Shown here piece after piece: positions 28,001-35,441 of a stretch of 64,000 nt of DNA. Numbering within the stretch: the stretch's first letter is position 1; the number at the start of each line of letters is the position of its first letter. The notes beneath the pieces were generated by a model. It was not told the DNA's origin and made no database searches. It saw only the letters and a program-made list of their open reading frames with translations. Made by a program: the position numbers and the translations under genes. The stretch spans positions 62,001 to 126,000 of the forward strand of contig JAFXSR010000012.1 of the NCBI GenBank assembly GCA_017525505.1. Reading direction: 5' to 3'. The stretch comes from Bacteroidales bacterium. GTDB lineage: Bacteria; Bacteroidota; Bacteroidia; Bacteroidales; WCHB1-69.

Positions 28001-28174
28001 GACGGCCAGTTGCGCCGTCCTGACCGTATCGTGTTCCTTGATGATGAGGTGATGGTGATTGACTACAAAACCGGTAAGGAGGATGAAACTTATCAGCAGC
28101 AGCTGGATGAGTACTGCGAACTGTTGCGGCAAATGGGTTATCACAATGTGCAAAGCATGTTGTTGTACGTTTAA
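25064..28174 (+). CDS. AddA/RecB-like UvrD helicase with C-terminal nuclease
   Basis: A 1036-residue superfamily 1 helicase. Walker A is KASAGSGKTTSLVAEYLS (residues about 6-23). VTFTNNATAEMKERI, FFIDEFQDTSRMQWEDF (Walker B), FGDVKQSIYRFRNGD, VTSIHKSKGLQYPVVI and NVMYVAHTRA are further motifs. The C-terminus (about 985-1036) carries a PD-(D/E)XK signature: PDRIVFLDDEVMVIDYKTG. This fits the AddA-like subunit of a double-strand-break end-processing helicase-nuclease. The usual partner (AddB-like nuclease) is not adjacent. The gene starts 17 bases after purE, so the two are probably co-transcribed. Confidence 0.88.
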   Translation: MFKVYKASAGSGKTTSLVAEYLSLCLLEPKKFRHVLAVTFTNNATAEMKERIVKTLKIFAFSPASEWKGSEAAIYKLILRDSRYKLLSESEFRGKSLGLLKEILYDYPNFTISTIDSFFQRIIRSFAFDLGINMNYNVAIDLSDCYEQTVDMLLNKLSKSDKDLSERIMFLVDKQMNEKGRWQLEGELKKSLATIYNERAFEPAKALEKMHESDSPNDSENGELKKAVKEVFQQLAVKRNTLQQEVNKLLVIFNQLSDDSSAYIGGSTGIYKWVRVLRDQPATVPGKTVFKALEAESVLKKPSPNEKQLQPAIVELAQDIIDQQAALKNWELISKHVSSLLLLFDLKFIMEDIKLRDNLFFLNETNGRIFDEIKDIDTPYIYEKIGNKFSYFFIDEFQDTSRMQWEDFKPLIKNALSGLNAFGEEGKTILFGDVKQSIYRFRNGDSTLLNSLSTLEGVNLNLGDGLLTPDDFELTLLDTNHRSSQAVIDFNNGFFKYLINKEFSHNSLLVDYYADVQQKKSREKEGFVYVRFQQEDDSEDYLMEETLKAVQDAVSRNYEYRDIAVLSKSNRTCSDLARYLTEHQIPVISSDSLLLSASPEVLLLVNTMRYLLSPDDKLSQLSIAEYFCKDSMTDAVDKISQENGFQKLIKDLGERVDADILLDIPRLLSFPVFTIVKELLLAYHISTPDAYVIAFIDAVYDNFNSQFSDLTQCMNWWEEKGRKMSLTSSKETDAVTVTSIHKSKGLQYPVVIYPMKSYRQGNGMETVWCENELDDCPLPYYILDTSQSALSGSSFEALAEEERVMTEIDNVNVMYVAHTRAGDVLYVITGNPAISRGNYAKFLGNYIRSQQEEGQALQKEYFFGDSLCHKETRAKEKEPQYNIGQLYSSDFTLQSKQLLAVSDRSYKQELGVYIHDFLSRIENFPQTEEELAEIIENVVDMADRQILRSVLRKIMNDASLQPYFAPGVEVMNETTIMNCDGQLRRPDRIVFLDDEVMVIDYKTGKEDETYQQQLDEYCELLRQMGYHNVQSMLLYV

Positions 28175-28221
28175 ACTTGCGCCTTTTTGGTGTGTCGTTA
28201 TATAGTTTAATATTGAGGAGT

Positions 28222-29523
28222 ATGAAAGAAACAATGGTTCTGACTTTGTTCCTTGCCTTGGCATTTGTCGCTTTCGCCCAGGAACAACCCACTCGTTTTT
28301 CCCTTGAGGATTGTCTGAAATATGCCGAAGAGCATAGTTATGACCTGCAGAATGCCAGATTGAATCAGTCCGCTTCGGAGATCAATTACAAACAAGCCAA
28401 ACTGCAGATGTCACCTACGGTGTCCGCTTCCGCCTCGCAGGGTTTTTCCTATTCGCACAGCTCTGTCAACGGCGGTGCCGACTGGACCGGCAACTACGGT
28501 CTTTCCGCTGGAATCACGCTTTTTAATGGACTGAACACATTCAACACCATCAAGCAACGAAAACTGGACATCACCCAGTCTTCACTGGCATGGGAGCAGT
28601 CGAAAAACAATGTCAATATCCAGATTGTGCAGGCCTTCCTGAGTATTTTGATGAACGAGGAATTATCAGTGTATCAGAGGGAGGTAATCAACAAAAGCCG
28701 TGAGCAGATGGAGCAGGGATATCAGCGTTTCAAGGTGGGCCAGATTTTGGAAAGCGATTATCTGCTGCTGCAAGCCCAGTATGTCTCCGACTCGGCCAAT
28801 TATGAGAATACTTTGCTTACCCTGCAAAATAACTATGCCAACCTGAAATCTTTGTTGGCTATTTATCCCTATGCGCCTTTGGAGGTGATAAAACCTGACA
28901 CGGCTACGATGATGAGCAATTTGACGATTCCTGCCATGCAGGAGGTGATAGATAAGGCTATGGATTATCTTCCTGCATTGAAAATCAGTCAGAATCGCGT
29001 CGAGAGTGCCAATTATGATGTGAAAATTGCCAAATCGTCCTACTATCCTTCCCTGAACCTGAATGCGGGTGTCAGCACCGGATATGCTTCCAAAAACGGT
29101 TCATTTGGCACACAGCTAGGCGAACGTCTGGGCGAGAATGTGGGACTTCAGCTCAATATACCCATTTATAACCAGAACCGTGCACGCGCTGCGGTGAAAC
29201 TGGCGAAAATCGGAGTGCAGCAGGCAGAAAACGATTACCAATCGCAACAGATTGAAGTGCTGGAGGAGTTGGAACGTTACTATATCGCCGTCAAAGAGGC
29301 TCAGAATAATTACGAGGTGTCGGCAATCAGAGAGAGGGCATACGAGGCCAATTTCAGTGCCTATAACATGAAGTTCATGTATGGTACTATCACCGCCGCC
29401 GACCTGCTGACCCAGCAGAACAATTACTTGTCAGCTCTGAATACCTACATGCAAAACAAATACTCCTTCGTCCTGCAGCGTAAGATTCTGGATATCCTGA
29501 CCGGTGTTCCAGTGACCCTTTAA
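28222..29523 (+). CDS. TolC-family outer-membrane efflux protein
   Basis: About 433 residues from the ATG at 28222, chosen because it starts a signal peptide (MKETMVLTLFLALAFVAFAQ) and follows GAGGAG; an in-frame ATG at 28177 would add 15 residues. Two OEP repeats (about 25-215 and 235-425) have the long helical hairpins of TolC (FSLEDCLKYAEEHSYDLQNARL; YDVKIAKSSYYPSLNLNAGVS). It forms the outer-membrane channel of a tripartite pump with the next three genes (MacA-like adaptor, ATPase, permease). Confidence 0.92.
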   Translation: MKETMVLTLFLALAFVAFAQEQPTRFSLEDCLKYAEEHSYDLQNARLNQSASEINYKQAKLQMSPTVSASASQGFSYSHSSVNGGADWTGNYGLSAGITLFNGLNTFNTIKQRKLDITQSSLAWEQSKNNVNIQIVQAFLSILMNEELSVYQREVINKSREQMEQGYQRFKVGQILESDYLLLQAQYVSDSANYENTLLTLQNNYANLKSLLAIYPYAPLEVIKPDTATMMSNLTIPAMQEVIDKAMDYLPALKISQNRVESANYDVKIAKSSYYPSLNLNAGVSTGYASKNGSFGTQLGERLGENVGLQLNIPIYNQNRARAAVKLAKIGVQQAENDYQSQQIEVLEELERYYIAVKEAQNNYEVSAIRERAYEANFSAYNMKFMYGTITAADLLTQQNNYLSALNTYMQNKYSFVLQRKILDILTGVPVTL

Positions 29524-29665
29524 ATTCCCCTTCTTTTAGAAGGGGTGCCCGAAGGGCGGGGTAGTGACAATTATTATACCAAAAGACCTCGAAGAGGTCA
29601 CATTTCAATAACCCCGCACAAGCGAAGCGCAGTGTGGGGTGGTGACAAAGGAGAAACATAAAAAC
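29524..29665. repeat. Hairpin-rich intergenic repeat
   Basis: It contains two inverted repeats (CCCCTTCTTTTAGAAGGGG at about 29526-29544, and GACCTCGAAGAGGTC at about 29584-29598) and the word GTGTGGGGTGGTGA, which echoes R1. Lying inside the efflux operon, it could modulate mRNA stability or cause partial termination. Confidence 0.7.
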
Positions 29666-29672
29666 ACACTAT

Positions 29673-30905
29673 ATGGAAGCAAAAAAGAAGAAAAAACTGA
29701 TTATCTGGGGCATCATTGTGGCGTTGCTCATCATTGTGGTGGTCGCTATGATGGCGTTGAAAAAAGGCAAACCACATGGTATGACGCTCAACACCGAACG
29801 TGCTAAAGTTGACAGTATTGAGGTGACGGTGACCGCCACGGGCGAAATCCAGCCCGTCTATAAGGTGGATGTGGGTACACAAGTCTCCGGTAAAGTGGAG
29901 AAATTGTATGTGGATTTCAATTCCGAAGTGAAGAAGGGTGACTTGCTGGCTGAACTGGACCGCTCGACTTTGTCGGAGCAGGTGCAACAGGCGGAAGCAC
30001 AGCTGTCGAATGCCCAGAGCAATCTGACTTTGGCACAGCGAACGTATGACCGAACAAAAGCCTTGTTTGATAACAAAGCAGCAACACAGGAGGCTTTGGA
30101 TGCGGCCGAGGATGAGCTGATCAGGGCCAAAAACCAATTGGTGACGGCCAAGTCCAACTGCCAGAAGGCCAAGGTGGACTTGGGTTACGCCATGATTTAC
30201 TCGCCGATTTCGGGGGTGGTGCTCAACAAAGCTGTGGAGGAAGGCCAGACTGTGGCTTCTTCTTTCAATACCCCGACGCTGTTCACCATCGCCAACAACC
30301 TGACGGAAATGCAGGTGGAAGCCAATGTGGATGAAGCGGATATAGGTCAGGTAAAAGTGGGCCAGCCGGTGACTTTTACCGTTGACGCTTTCCCCGAGGA
30401 TGTGTTTATGGGCACGGTAAAGCAGGTGCGTCTGGAGCCTACGGTTACTTCCAATGTGGTGACATATACCGTGATTATTGATGCGCCTAATCCAGACGAA
30501 AAGCTGTTTCCGGGTATGACCGCCAGCGTGTCCATCATCGTGAAGAAGGAGGTGGGCGTTTCCGTGCCTATGGAAGCCTTGTACTGCAATATTGACAAGA
30601 CTGCGATGGAAGCTTTGATGAAGCAGGGTATTACGATTAAGGAACTGTATGCCAGTCAGGAAGAGTTGACCCAGAGTCTGAAGGATTTGGAATCCAAGAC
30701 GGTGTGGGTGAAGCGTCAGAATACGGTGGAGCAACTGAGTGTGAAACCGGGACTGAACGATGGAGCCAAGACACTGATTACCGAGGGAATCCATGAGGGT
30801 GACGAGGTGGTGCTTTCCGTCTCCGAGATGAAGATGTCTGGCACACCTCAGAAGGAAGGTAATAAACCCTTCATGATGGGTCCACCACAACGTAAACAGA
30901 GATAG
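29673..30905 (+). CDS. MacA-like periplasmic adaptor (HlyD/MFP family)
   Basis: A 410-residue membrane-fusion protein. An N-terminal anchor (KKLIIWGIIVALLIIVVVAMMAL, residues 7-28) is followed by a lipoyl half (VTATGEIQPVYKVDVGTQVSGKVEKLYV), a helical hairpin (about 95-165), the second lipoyl half (YAMIYSPISGVVLNKAVEEGQTV) and beta-barrel/MP domains. It links the MacB-type ATPase/permease with the TolC channel across the periplasm. A low-complexity basic C-terminus ends the protein. It is followed after three bases by the ATPase gene. Confidence 0.92.
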   Translation: MEAKKKKKLIIWGIIVALLIIVVVAMMALKKGKPHGMTLNTERAKVDSIEVTVTATGEIQPVYKVDVGTQVSGKVEKLYVDFNSEVKKGDLLAELDRSTLSEQVQQAEAQLSNAQSNLTLAQRTYDRTKALFDNKAATQEALDAAEDELIRAKNQLVTAKSNCQKAKVDLGYAMIYSPISGVVLNKAVEEGQTVASSFNTPTLFTIANNLTEMQVEANVDEADIGQVKVGQPVTFTVDAFPEDVFMGTVKQVRLEPTVTSNVVTYTVIIDAPNPDEKLFPGMTASVSIIVKKEVGVSVPMEALYCNIDKTAMEALMKQGITIKELYASQEELTQSLKDLESKTVWVKRQNTVEQLSVKPGLNDGAKTLITEGIHEGDEVVLSVSEMKMSGTPQKEGNKPFMMGPPQRKQR

Positions 30906-30908
30906 GCT

Positions 30909-31649
30909 ATGGGCAATGAGATTCTTAAAATAACGGATTTGAAACGCATTTTCCGTGTGGGTAACGAGGATGTGCACGCATTGAACGGAGTCTCCTTTTC
31001 GGTCATGGAAGGCGAGTTCGTCAGCATCATGGGCACCAGTGGTTCGGGTAAATCCACATTGCTGAATATTCTGGGCTGCCTCGACCGTCCGACTTCAGGC
31101 GATTATTGCATTGATGGGGTGTCCGTCAATACTTTGTCGAAAAGGGAACTATCAACCATGCGCAACCGCAAAATCGGTTTTGTGTTTCAGAATTACAATC
31201 TGCTGGCGCGTACCACTGCTATCGAGAATGTGGAGCTGCCGCTGATGTACAACTCGGAGGTGTCAGCCAAAGAACGTCGCGAAAGGGCGGTGGAAGCGTT
31301 GAAAGCGGTGGGCTTGGAGAATCGTATGCAACACCTGCCCAATCAGTTGTCGGGTGGACAGCAGCAACGTGTGGCCATTGCCCGCGCATTGGTCAACGAT
31401 CCCGTTATTTTGTTGGCGGATGAGGCCACGGGAAACCTTGATACCCGCACTTCATACGAAATCATGAGCTTGTTCCAGGATCTGCACGACAAAGGCAAAA
31501 CCATCGCCTTTGTGACGCATGAACCTGATATCGCAGTGTTTACCACTCGTACCATCAAGCTGAGAGATGGCAATATTATTGAGGACAGCTTGGTGGAAAC
31601 CCAGTCAGCCGCCAAGGCCTTACAAGAGTATAAAGAGTTTAAGATTTAG
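30909..31649 (+). CDS. ABC transporter ATPase, MacB/LolD type
   Basis: A 246-residue ATP-binding subunit with Walker A (GTSGSGKSTLLNILG), Q-loop (FQNYNLLARTTAIENVELP), signature (LSGGQQQRVAIARAL), Walker B (ILLADEATGNLD) and H-loop (FVTHEPDIA). It belongs to the MacB/LolD/FtsE class that pairs with FtsX-type permeases. In E. coli MacB the ATPase and permease are fused; here they are separate and only three bases apart. It powers export of a drug, peptide or lipid substrate that cannot be deduced. Confidence 0.94.
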   Translation: MGNEILKITDLKRIFRVGNEDVHALNGVSFSVMEGEFVSIMGTSGSGKSTLLNILGCLDRPTSGDYCIDGVSVNTLSKRELSTMRNRKIGFVFQNYNLLARTTAIENVELPLMYNSEVSAKERRERAVEALKAVGLENRMQHLPNQLSGGQQQRVAIARALVNDPVILLADEATGNLDTRTSYEIMSLFQDLHDKGKTIAFVTHEPDIAVFTTRTIKLRDGNIIEDSLVETQSAAKALQEYKEFKI

Positions 31650-31652
31650 ACT

Positions 31653-32873
31653 ATGAATGTATTGAATCTTGTCAAAATAGCCATCAAAGCCTTGTTGCGC
31701 AACAAAAGCAGGGCGTTTCTGACCATGTTGGGTATCATCATCGGTATCGCTTCAGTGATTGCCATGGTCAGCTTGGGACAGAGTTCCACGCTGAGCGTGC
31801 GTGAGCAGCTGTCAGGCATGGGTTCCAACATGATTATGGTCATGCCTGCACGGCAGATGCGTGGTGGTGTCAATATGGGTAATTCAAGTGCAAAGTCTTT
31901 GGATATGAAAGATTTGCGTGCTTTGGAGCAAAATACTCGCTATGTGGCACATGTCTCCCCTTCGGTGAGCACGGGCGCACAGCTGGTGTTTGGCTCCAAC
32001 AACCATCCTGGTCAGATTCAGGGTGTGTCTCCCAGTTACCTCGATATACGTATGTACAAACTCGAGAGTGGCATCATGTTCACCGAAGAGGATGTGAAGA
32101 CTTATAACAAGGTTTGTGTAGTAGGTAAGACGGTAGTGGACAATTTGTTTACCAATGGCGAGAATCCGATAGGGCAGGTGGTGCGTTTCGGTTCCATTCC
32201 GATGAAGATTATCGGGGTGCTGGAATCCAAAGGACAAAACCAGATGGGTCAGGATCAGGATGATATCGTACTGGCACCCTATACCACTGTGCAAAAGCGT
32301 TTTATGGCTATCACGCATTTCAACATGCTGTTTGCTTCGGCCACTTCTGAGGAAGAGTCGGAGCTGGCAGCCACAGAGATAACCTACATCTTGCGAGCCA
32401 ATCACAAGATTGCCGAGGGCGAGGAGGATGACTTTGACATCCGTACCCAGGAGGAATTGCTGAGCACCATGAGTTCGGTGACGCAGATGTTGACGATGCT
32501 TTTGGCCGCTATCGCTTCTATTTCACTGATCGTGGGTGGTATCGGTATCATGAATATCATGTATGTAACCGTTACGGAAAGAACCAAGGAAATCGGTTTG
32601 CGTATGGCTATCGGTGCGCAGAATCGTGACATCATGTTGCAATTCCTGTCTGAAAGTGTGATTCTGAGTTTGATTGGCGGTGTGATAGGAATTATCCTTG
32701 GACTGATATTGTCGTATGCCCTTTCCCATATTCTGAGTTGGCCGTATGTGGTGAGTCAGACAGCCATTCTGGTATCATTTTTGGTGTGTGCCGCCACAGG
32801 TATCTTCTTCGGCTGGTATCCGGCCAAGAAAGCTGCCAATATGGATCCCATCGCCGCCTTGCGTTACGAGTGA
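31653..32873 (+). CDS. MacB-type ABC permease (FtsX family)
   Basis: A 406-residue permease. One membrane helix near the N-terminus (residues about 20-45: FLTMLGIIIGIASVIAMVSLG) is followed by a large periplasmic MacB_PCD domain (about 50-250). Three C-terminal helices form the FtsX domain (about 285-400), with the conserved ERTKEIGLRMAIGAQNRDI loop and a PAKKAANMDPIAALRYE tail. It is the last gene of the four-gene tripartite efflux operon. Confidence 0.94.
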   Translation: MNVLNLVKIAIKALLRNKSRAFLTMLGIIIGIASVIAMVSLGQSSTLSVREQLSGMGSNMIMVMPARQMRGGVNMGNSSAKSLDMKDLRALEQNTRYVAHVSPSVSTGAQLVFGSNNHPGQIQGVSPSYLDIRMYKLESGIMFTEEDVKTYNKVCVVGKTVVDNLFTNGENPIGQVVRFGSIPMKIIGVLESKGQNQMGQDQDDIVLAPYTTVQKRFMAITHFNMLFASATSEEESELAATEITYILRANHKIAEGEEDDFDIRTQEELLSTMSSVTQMLTMLLAAIASISLIVGGIGIMNIMYVTVTERTKEIGLRMAIGAQNRDIMLQFLSESVILSLIGGVIGIILGLILSYALSHILSWPYVVSQTAILVSFLVCAATGIFFGWYPAKKAANMDPIAALRYE

Positions 32874-32876
32874 TTA

Positions 32877-32955
32877 GGGGTTAGGGGTTAGGTGTCAGTG
32901 GTCACTAACTATTAATTGTCAATTGTCAACTATCAACTGTCAACTGTCAACTAAA
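32877..32955. repeat. Short tandem repeats between convergent genes
   Basis: It holds two adjacent simple repeats: TTAGGGG units (32877-32890) and about five degenerate GTCAACT/GTCAATT units (32918-32952). It lies between the converging permease and thiN genes; no terminator-like hairpin is obvious. Confidence 0.75.
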
Positions 32956-33601
32956 AACAAAACTCCCTAAACACCAACCCTTTTCCGCCGTTAATTTTCA
33001 CGGTGAAGCGTTCGTCAAGGGCTTTGTTCAAACTGCCTTCCCATAGCTGGGCAAAACGGCGGTTGTGGACAGGGTATTGAAGTCCGCTGAAGCTGAAAAG
33101 AGCTTGTCCGTCAAAACTGAATACTGATACTTCCTGCCCAGGAGTGGAGGCAAATGTTGTGTCCTCAGAGATAAAAGAAAATAAGCCGTAGTTGCTCACC
33201 ATGATGAGGTCCATGTGTTCAGCATACATGTTTAGTATTGACAGATTGGCCAGCTGGTGGTCATCGCGTAGTCCAGAGGCTCCTAATATGGCTACGGGTC
33301 CGAGCTGTTGTCTCTGGCAGTATTTCAGGGCTTTCTGCAGATCATTGTATTCTTCGTTCTGATCTTTAATAATGATATCCTTGAATTGCTGTTGCCTCTC
33401 TTTGGAAACGGAATCGCAGTCGCCAATGACCACATCAGGTTTCATGCCGATTTTAAGCAGCTTTTCCAGGGCCCCATCACAGCACACAATGAAACGGGCA
33501 TGTTGAAGAAACAGCATTGGGATTTCTCCCTGCGGAGTCTCTCCATTTCCTACAATAACTGTGGAATAGCGTGACAGTTCGTGTGTGAAAATATTTTCCA
33601 T
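32951..33601 (-). CDS. thiN: Thiamine diphosphokinase
   Basis: A 216-residue protein that transfers pyrophosphate from ATP to thiamine to form thiamine diphosphate. Family motifs are GNGETPQG, FIVCCDGALEKLLK, PDVVIGDCDSVS, DQNEEYNDLQKAL and GASGLRDDHQLANL, with the Asp residues expected to bind magnesium and substrate. Length matches TPK/ThiN. Its start overlaps the stop of the nitroreductase gene by one base (TAATG), so the two are translationally coupled. Confidence 0.92.
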   Translation of the reverse strand: MENIFTHELSRYSTVIVGNGETPQGEIPMLFLQHARFIVCCDGALEKLLKIGMKPDVVIGDCDSVSKERQQQFKDIIIKDQNEEYNDLQKALKYCQRQQLGPVAILGASGLRDDHQLANLSILNMYAEHMDLIMVSNYGLFSFISEDTTFASTPGQEVSVFSFDGQALFSFSGLQYPVHNRRFAQLWEGSLNKALDERFTVKINGGKGLVFREFCF

Positions 33602-34362
33602 TATTCTTTGGCCAAAAAGTCTTGGTCTTGCAACGCTCTCTTCAATACTTCCGCAAAAAACTCATTGTCTTTCTTGGTGTATCTTCTCTCGGTGAAAACC
33701 TGAGCTAGATTGTCTAATTTGTTTTCTTCCAAAATTTTAAGGGTATTGGGGTGAGCTTCTTTTTCCTTATACAGTTTATTGATATCGTATTCTGAATAAT
33801 CCTGATATACTTCCTGATGAATCATCGCCTCCACCGGCAGTTTGTCGGTCAGTTCGGGTTGCTCATCGGGATGGCCAATGGAGATGCATGCCACGGGGAT
33901 GACGTTTTTGGGCAGTTTCAGCAGTTCGATGAATTTGTCAATCTGATAAGTGATCGTGCCTAACCAGCAAAGTCCCAGCCCCAAGGATTCGGCAGCCACA
34001 CAGGCGTTCTGGGCGGCGATGAGGGCATCGGTGACAGCCCACTGGTACGATTGCAGGTTGCTGTAGCAGTCGGTGGCGGCGCCGCGGAACTCGCAATAGC
34101 GGTTGAAGCGGTGCAGGTCGGCGCAGAAGGTCAGCATCAGCGGGGCATTGGTGGCAATGGGTTGGTTGAAGTGCAGCGGTGCCGCCTTCTCCATCATCTG
34201 CTTGTCGGTGGTGACGATAATGCTGAACAGCTGCATGTTGCCCATGGTGGAGCCGTTGCAGGCACAACGTAATATCAGATCCAAGTCTTCTTTGCTGACT
34301 TTCTCCGAGGTGAATTTCCGGATGCTGCGGTGTTGCAGTATTGTTTCAATAGTCTTATTCAT
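33601..34362 (-). CDS. Nitroreductase-family flavoprotein
   Basis: About 253 residues from the ATG at 34362 (MNKTIETILQHRSIRKF); an upstream in-frame ATG at 34404 is less likely. HRSIRKFTSEKVSKEDLDLIL is the typical FMN-binding N-terminus, and the GLGLCWLGTI and ISIGHPDEQP segments also fit NfsA/FRP-like enzymes. It reduces nitro or quinone compounds with NAD(P)H using FMN. The tail after about residue 200 (TERRYTKKDNEFFAEVLKRAL) is typical of the NfsA-like subgroup. Upstream DNA is a dispersed repeat. Confidence 0.9.
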   Translation of the reverse strand: MNKTIETILQHRSIRKFTSEKVSKEDLDLILRCACNGSTMGNMQLFSIIVTTDKQMMEKAAPLHFNQPIATNAPLMLTFCADLHRFNRYCEFRGAATDCYSNLQSYQWAVTDALIAAQNACVAAESLGLGLCWLGTITYQIDKFIELLKLPKNVIPVACISIGHPDEQPELTDKLPVEAMIHQEVYQDYSEYDINKLYKEKEAHPNTLKILEENKLDNLAQVFTERRYTKKDNEFFAEVLKRALQDQDFLAKE

Positions 34363-34383
34363 AGTTTTTTTATTGTTTATTTG

Positions 34384-34543
34384 TTGATACGTTAAGACGC
34401 TCACTTTGTTCGCTCGGTGAGTCGCTCATTTCATTCGCTCGCGGAGGCACTCGCTGCGCTCGCTCGGTTAGATTATCGTCTTCCCGTCTTCCCGTCTTTC
34501 CGAGTACACGTCAGTGTACGTCTTCCCGTTCCCCCGAAAAATC
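34384..34543. repeat. GCTCGC-type dispersed repeat overlapping the acyltransferase 3' end
   Basis: It has repeated inverted words (CGCTCACTTTGTTCGCTCGG, GCACTCGCTGCGCTCGCTCGG) followed by CGTCTTCCC tandem units and CCCCCGAAAAATCA. The same final word closes the related repeat near 53150. From 34511 it is inside the acyltransferase reading frame. Confidence 0.8.
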
Positions 34544-35395
34544 ATGCTTCCACCGGCGATGGCTCCACAGCCAGTAGGCCGGTTGCTTGCGGATGCTTTG
34601 CTCCAGCAACTGCACATAGCGGTCGGTGATATAGCCATGATCCGTTTCGTTGGGTTTCTCTGTTATTAATTCAAATTCAAGATGATAATGCCCTATGCGG
34701 TCTTTCACTACTTCGTAGTAAACAACGGGTAAATCGTATTTTTTGGCGAAATGTTCCGCACCGAAAATAATCCCCGAGCGCTGGTTCAGGAAGTCGGTGA
34801 CGTAGCAGCTCTTGGGATTGCTAGGCGATTGGTCGCTGAGCATCATGTAGCAGCAGGGCTTGTGCTCCGATTCGTAGCGCTCGAAAACCTGGCGCACCGT
34901 GTCAGCGAATACCACCTCCGTGCCGTAGCGGGTGCGCGCTCTGTTGATGAGTTTCTCGAAGTTCTTGTTGCTGTTGGCCTTACCCACCCCGATACCATGG
35001 TGCTTGAACTGCATATCCAGACTCAGCACCATCCATTCCCAGTTGTTGTAATGGCTCGACATGATGATGACACTGCGTCCTTCGTCAAAGAAGTGGTTGA
35101 CAATCTCCGCATTCTTGCTCCAGTAGCGTTTTTTCACGCCACGGCGACTAAGGGTGAGCATCTTCAGCATCTCGGCAGCTAACTGGGCCAGATGCCAATA
35201 ATATTGTTTTCTGATTTTGGCCAGCTCTTTCTCACTTTTTTCCGGAAAAGAGTTCCGCAGATTCTTGTCGATGACTTTCCTTCGGTATCTCACTACATAA
35301 TTCAGGAAAAAATACAAAATACCACCGATGCCGTATAAGATGAACAGTGGCAACAATGAGAGCGGATAGAGTACAAACCAGAATAAAAAGTGCAT
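34511..35395 (-). CDS. LpxL/HtrB-like lysophospholipid/lipid A acyltransferase
   Basis: A 294-residue membrane-associated acyltransferase. An N-terminal hydrophobic helix (residues about 3-33) precedes the catalytic HxxxxE motif in SSHYNNWEW (about residues 118-124). GIGVGKANSNKNFEKLINRARTRYG and MLSDQSPSNPKSCYVTDFLNQRSG follow as in late acyltransferases. It adds a secondary acyl chain to lipid A precursors at the inner membrane. The last few residues (GEREDVH) are encoded by a dispersed repeat, so the tail may be recently acquired. Confidence 0.9.
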   Translation of the reverse strand: MHFLFWFVLYPLSLLPLFILYGIGGILYFFLNYVVRYRRKVIDKNLRNSFPEKSEKELAKIRKQYYWHLAQLAAEMLKMLTLSRRGVKKRYWSKNAEIVNHFFDEGRSVIIMSSHYNNWEWMVLSLDMQFKHHGIGVGKANSNKNFEKLINRARTRYGTEVVFADTVRQVFERYESEHKPCCYMMLSDQSPSNPKSCYVTDFLNQRSGIIFGAEHFAKKYDLPVVYYEVVKDRIGHYHLEFELITEKPNETDHGYITDRYVQLLEQSIRKQPAYWLWSHRRWKHDFSGEREDVH

Positions 35396-35441
35396 AATTG
35401 GTATTTTGCAATGTCGTTTTGCGTGATGCTACTCAAGGGCG

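Noticed and set aside
29598-30977. A 459-codon open frame on the minus strand
   Set aside because: It is antisense to the MacA-like adaptor gene; its composition (His/Leu-rich) is that of a shadow frame.
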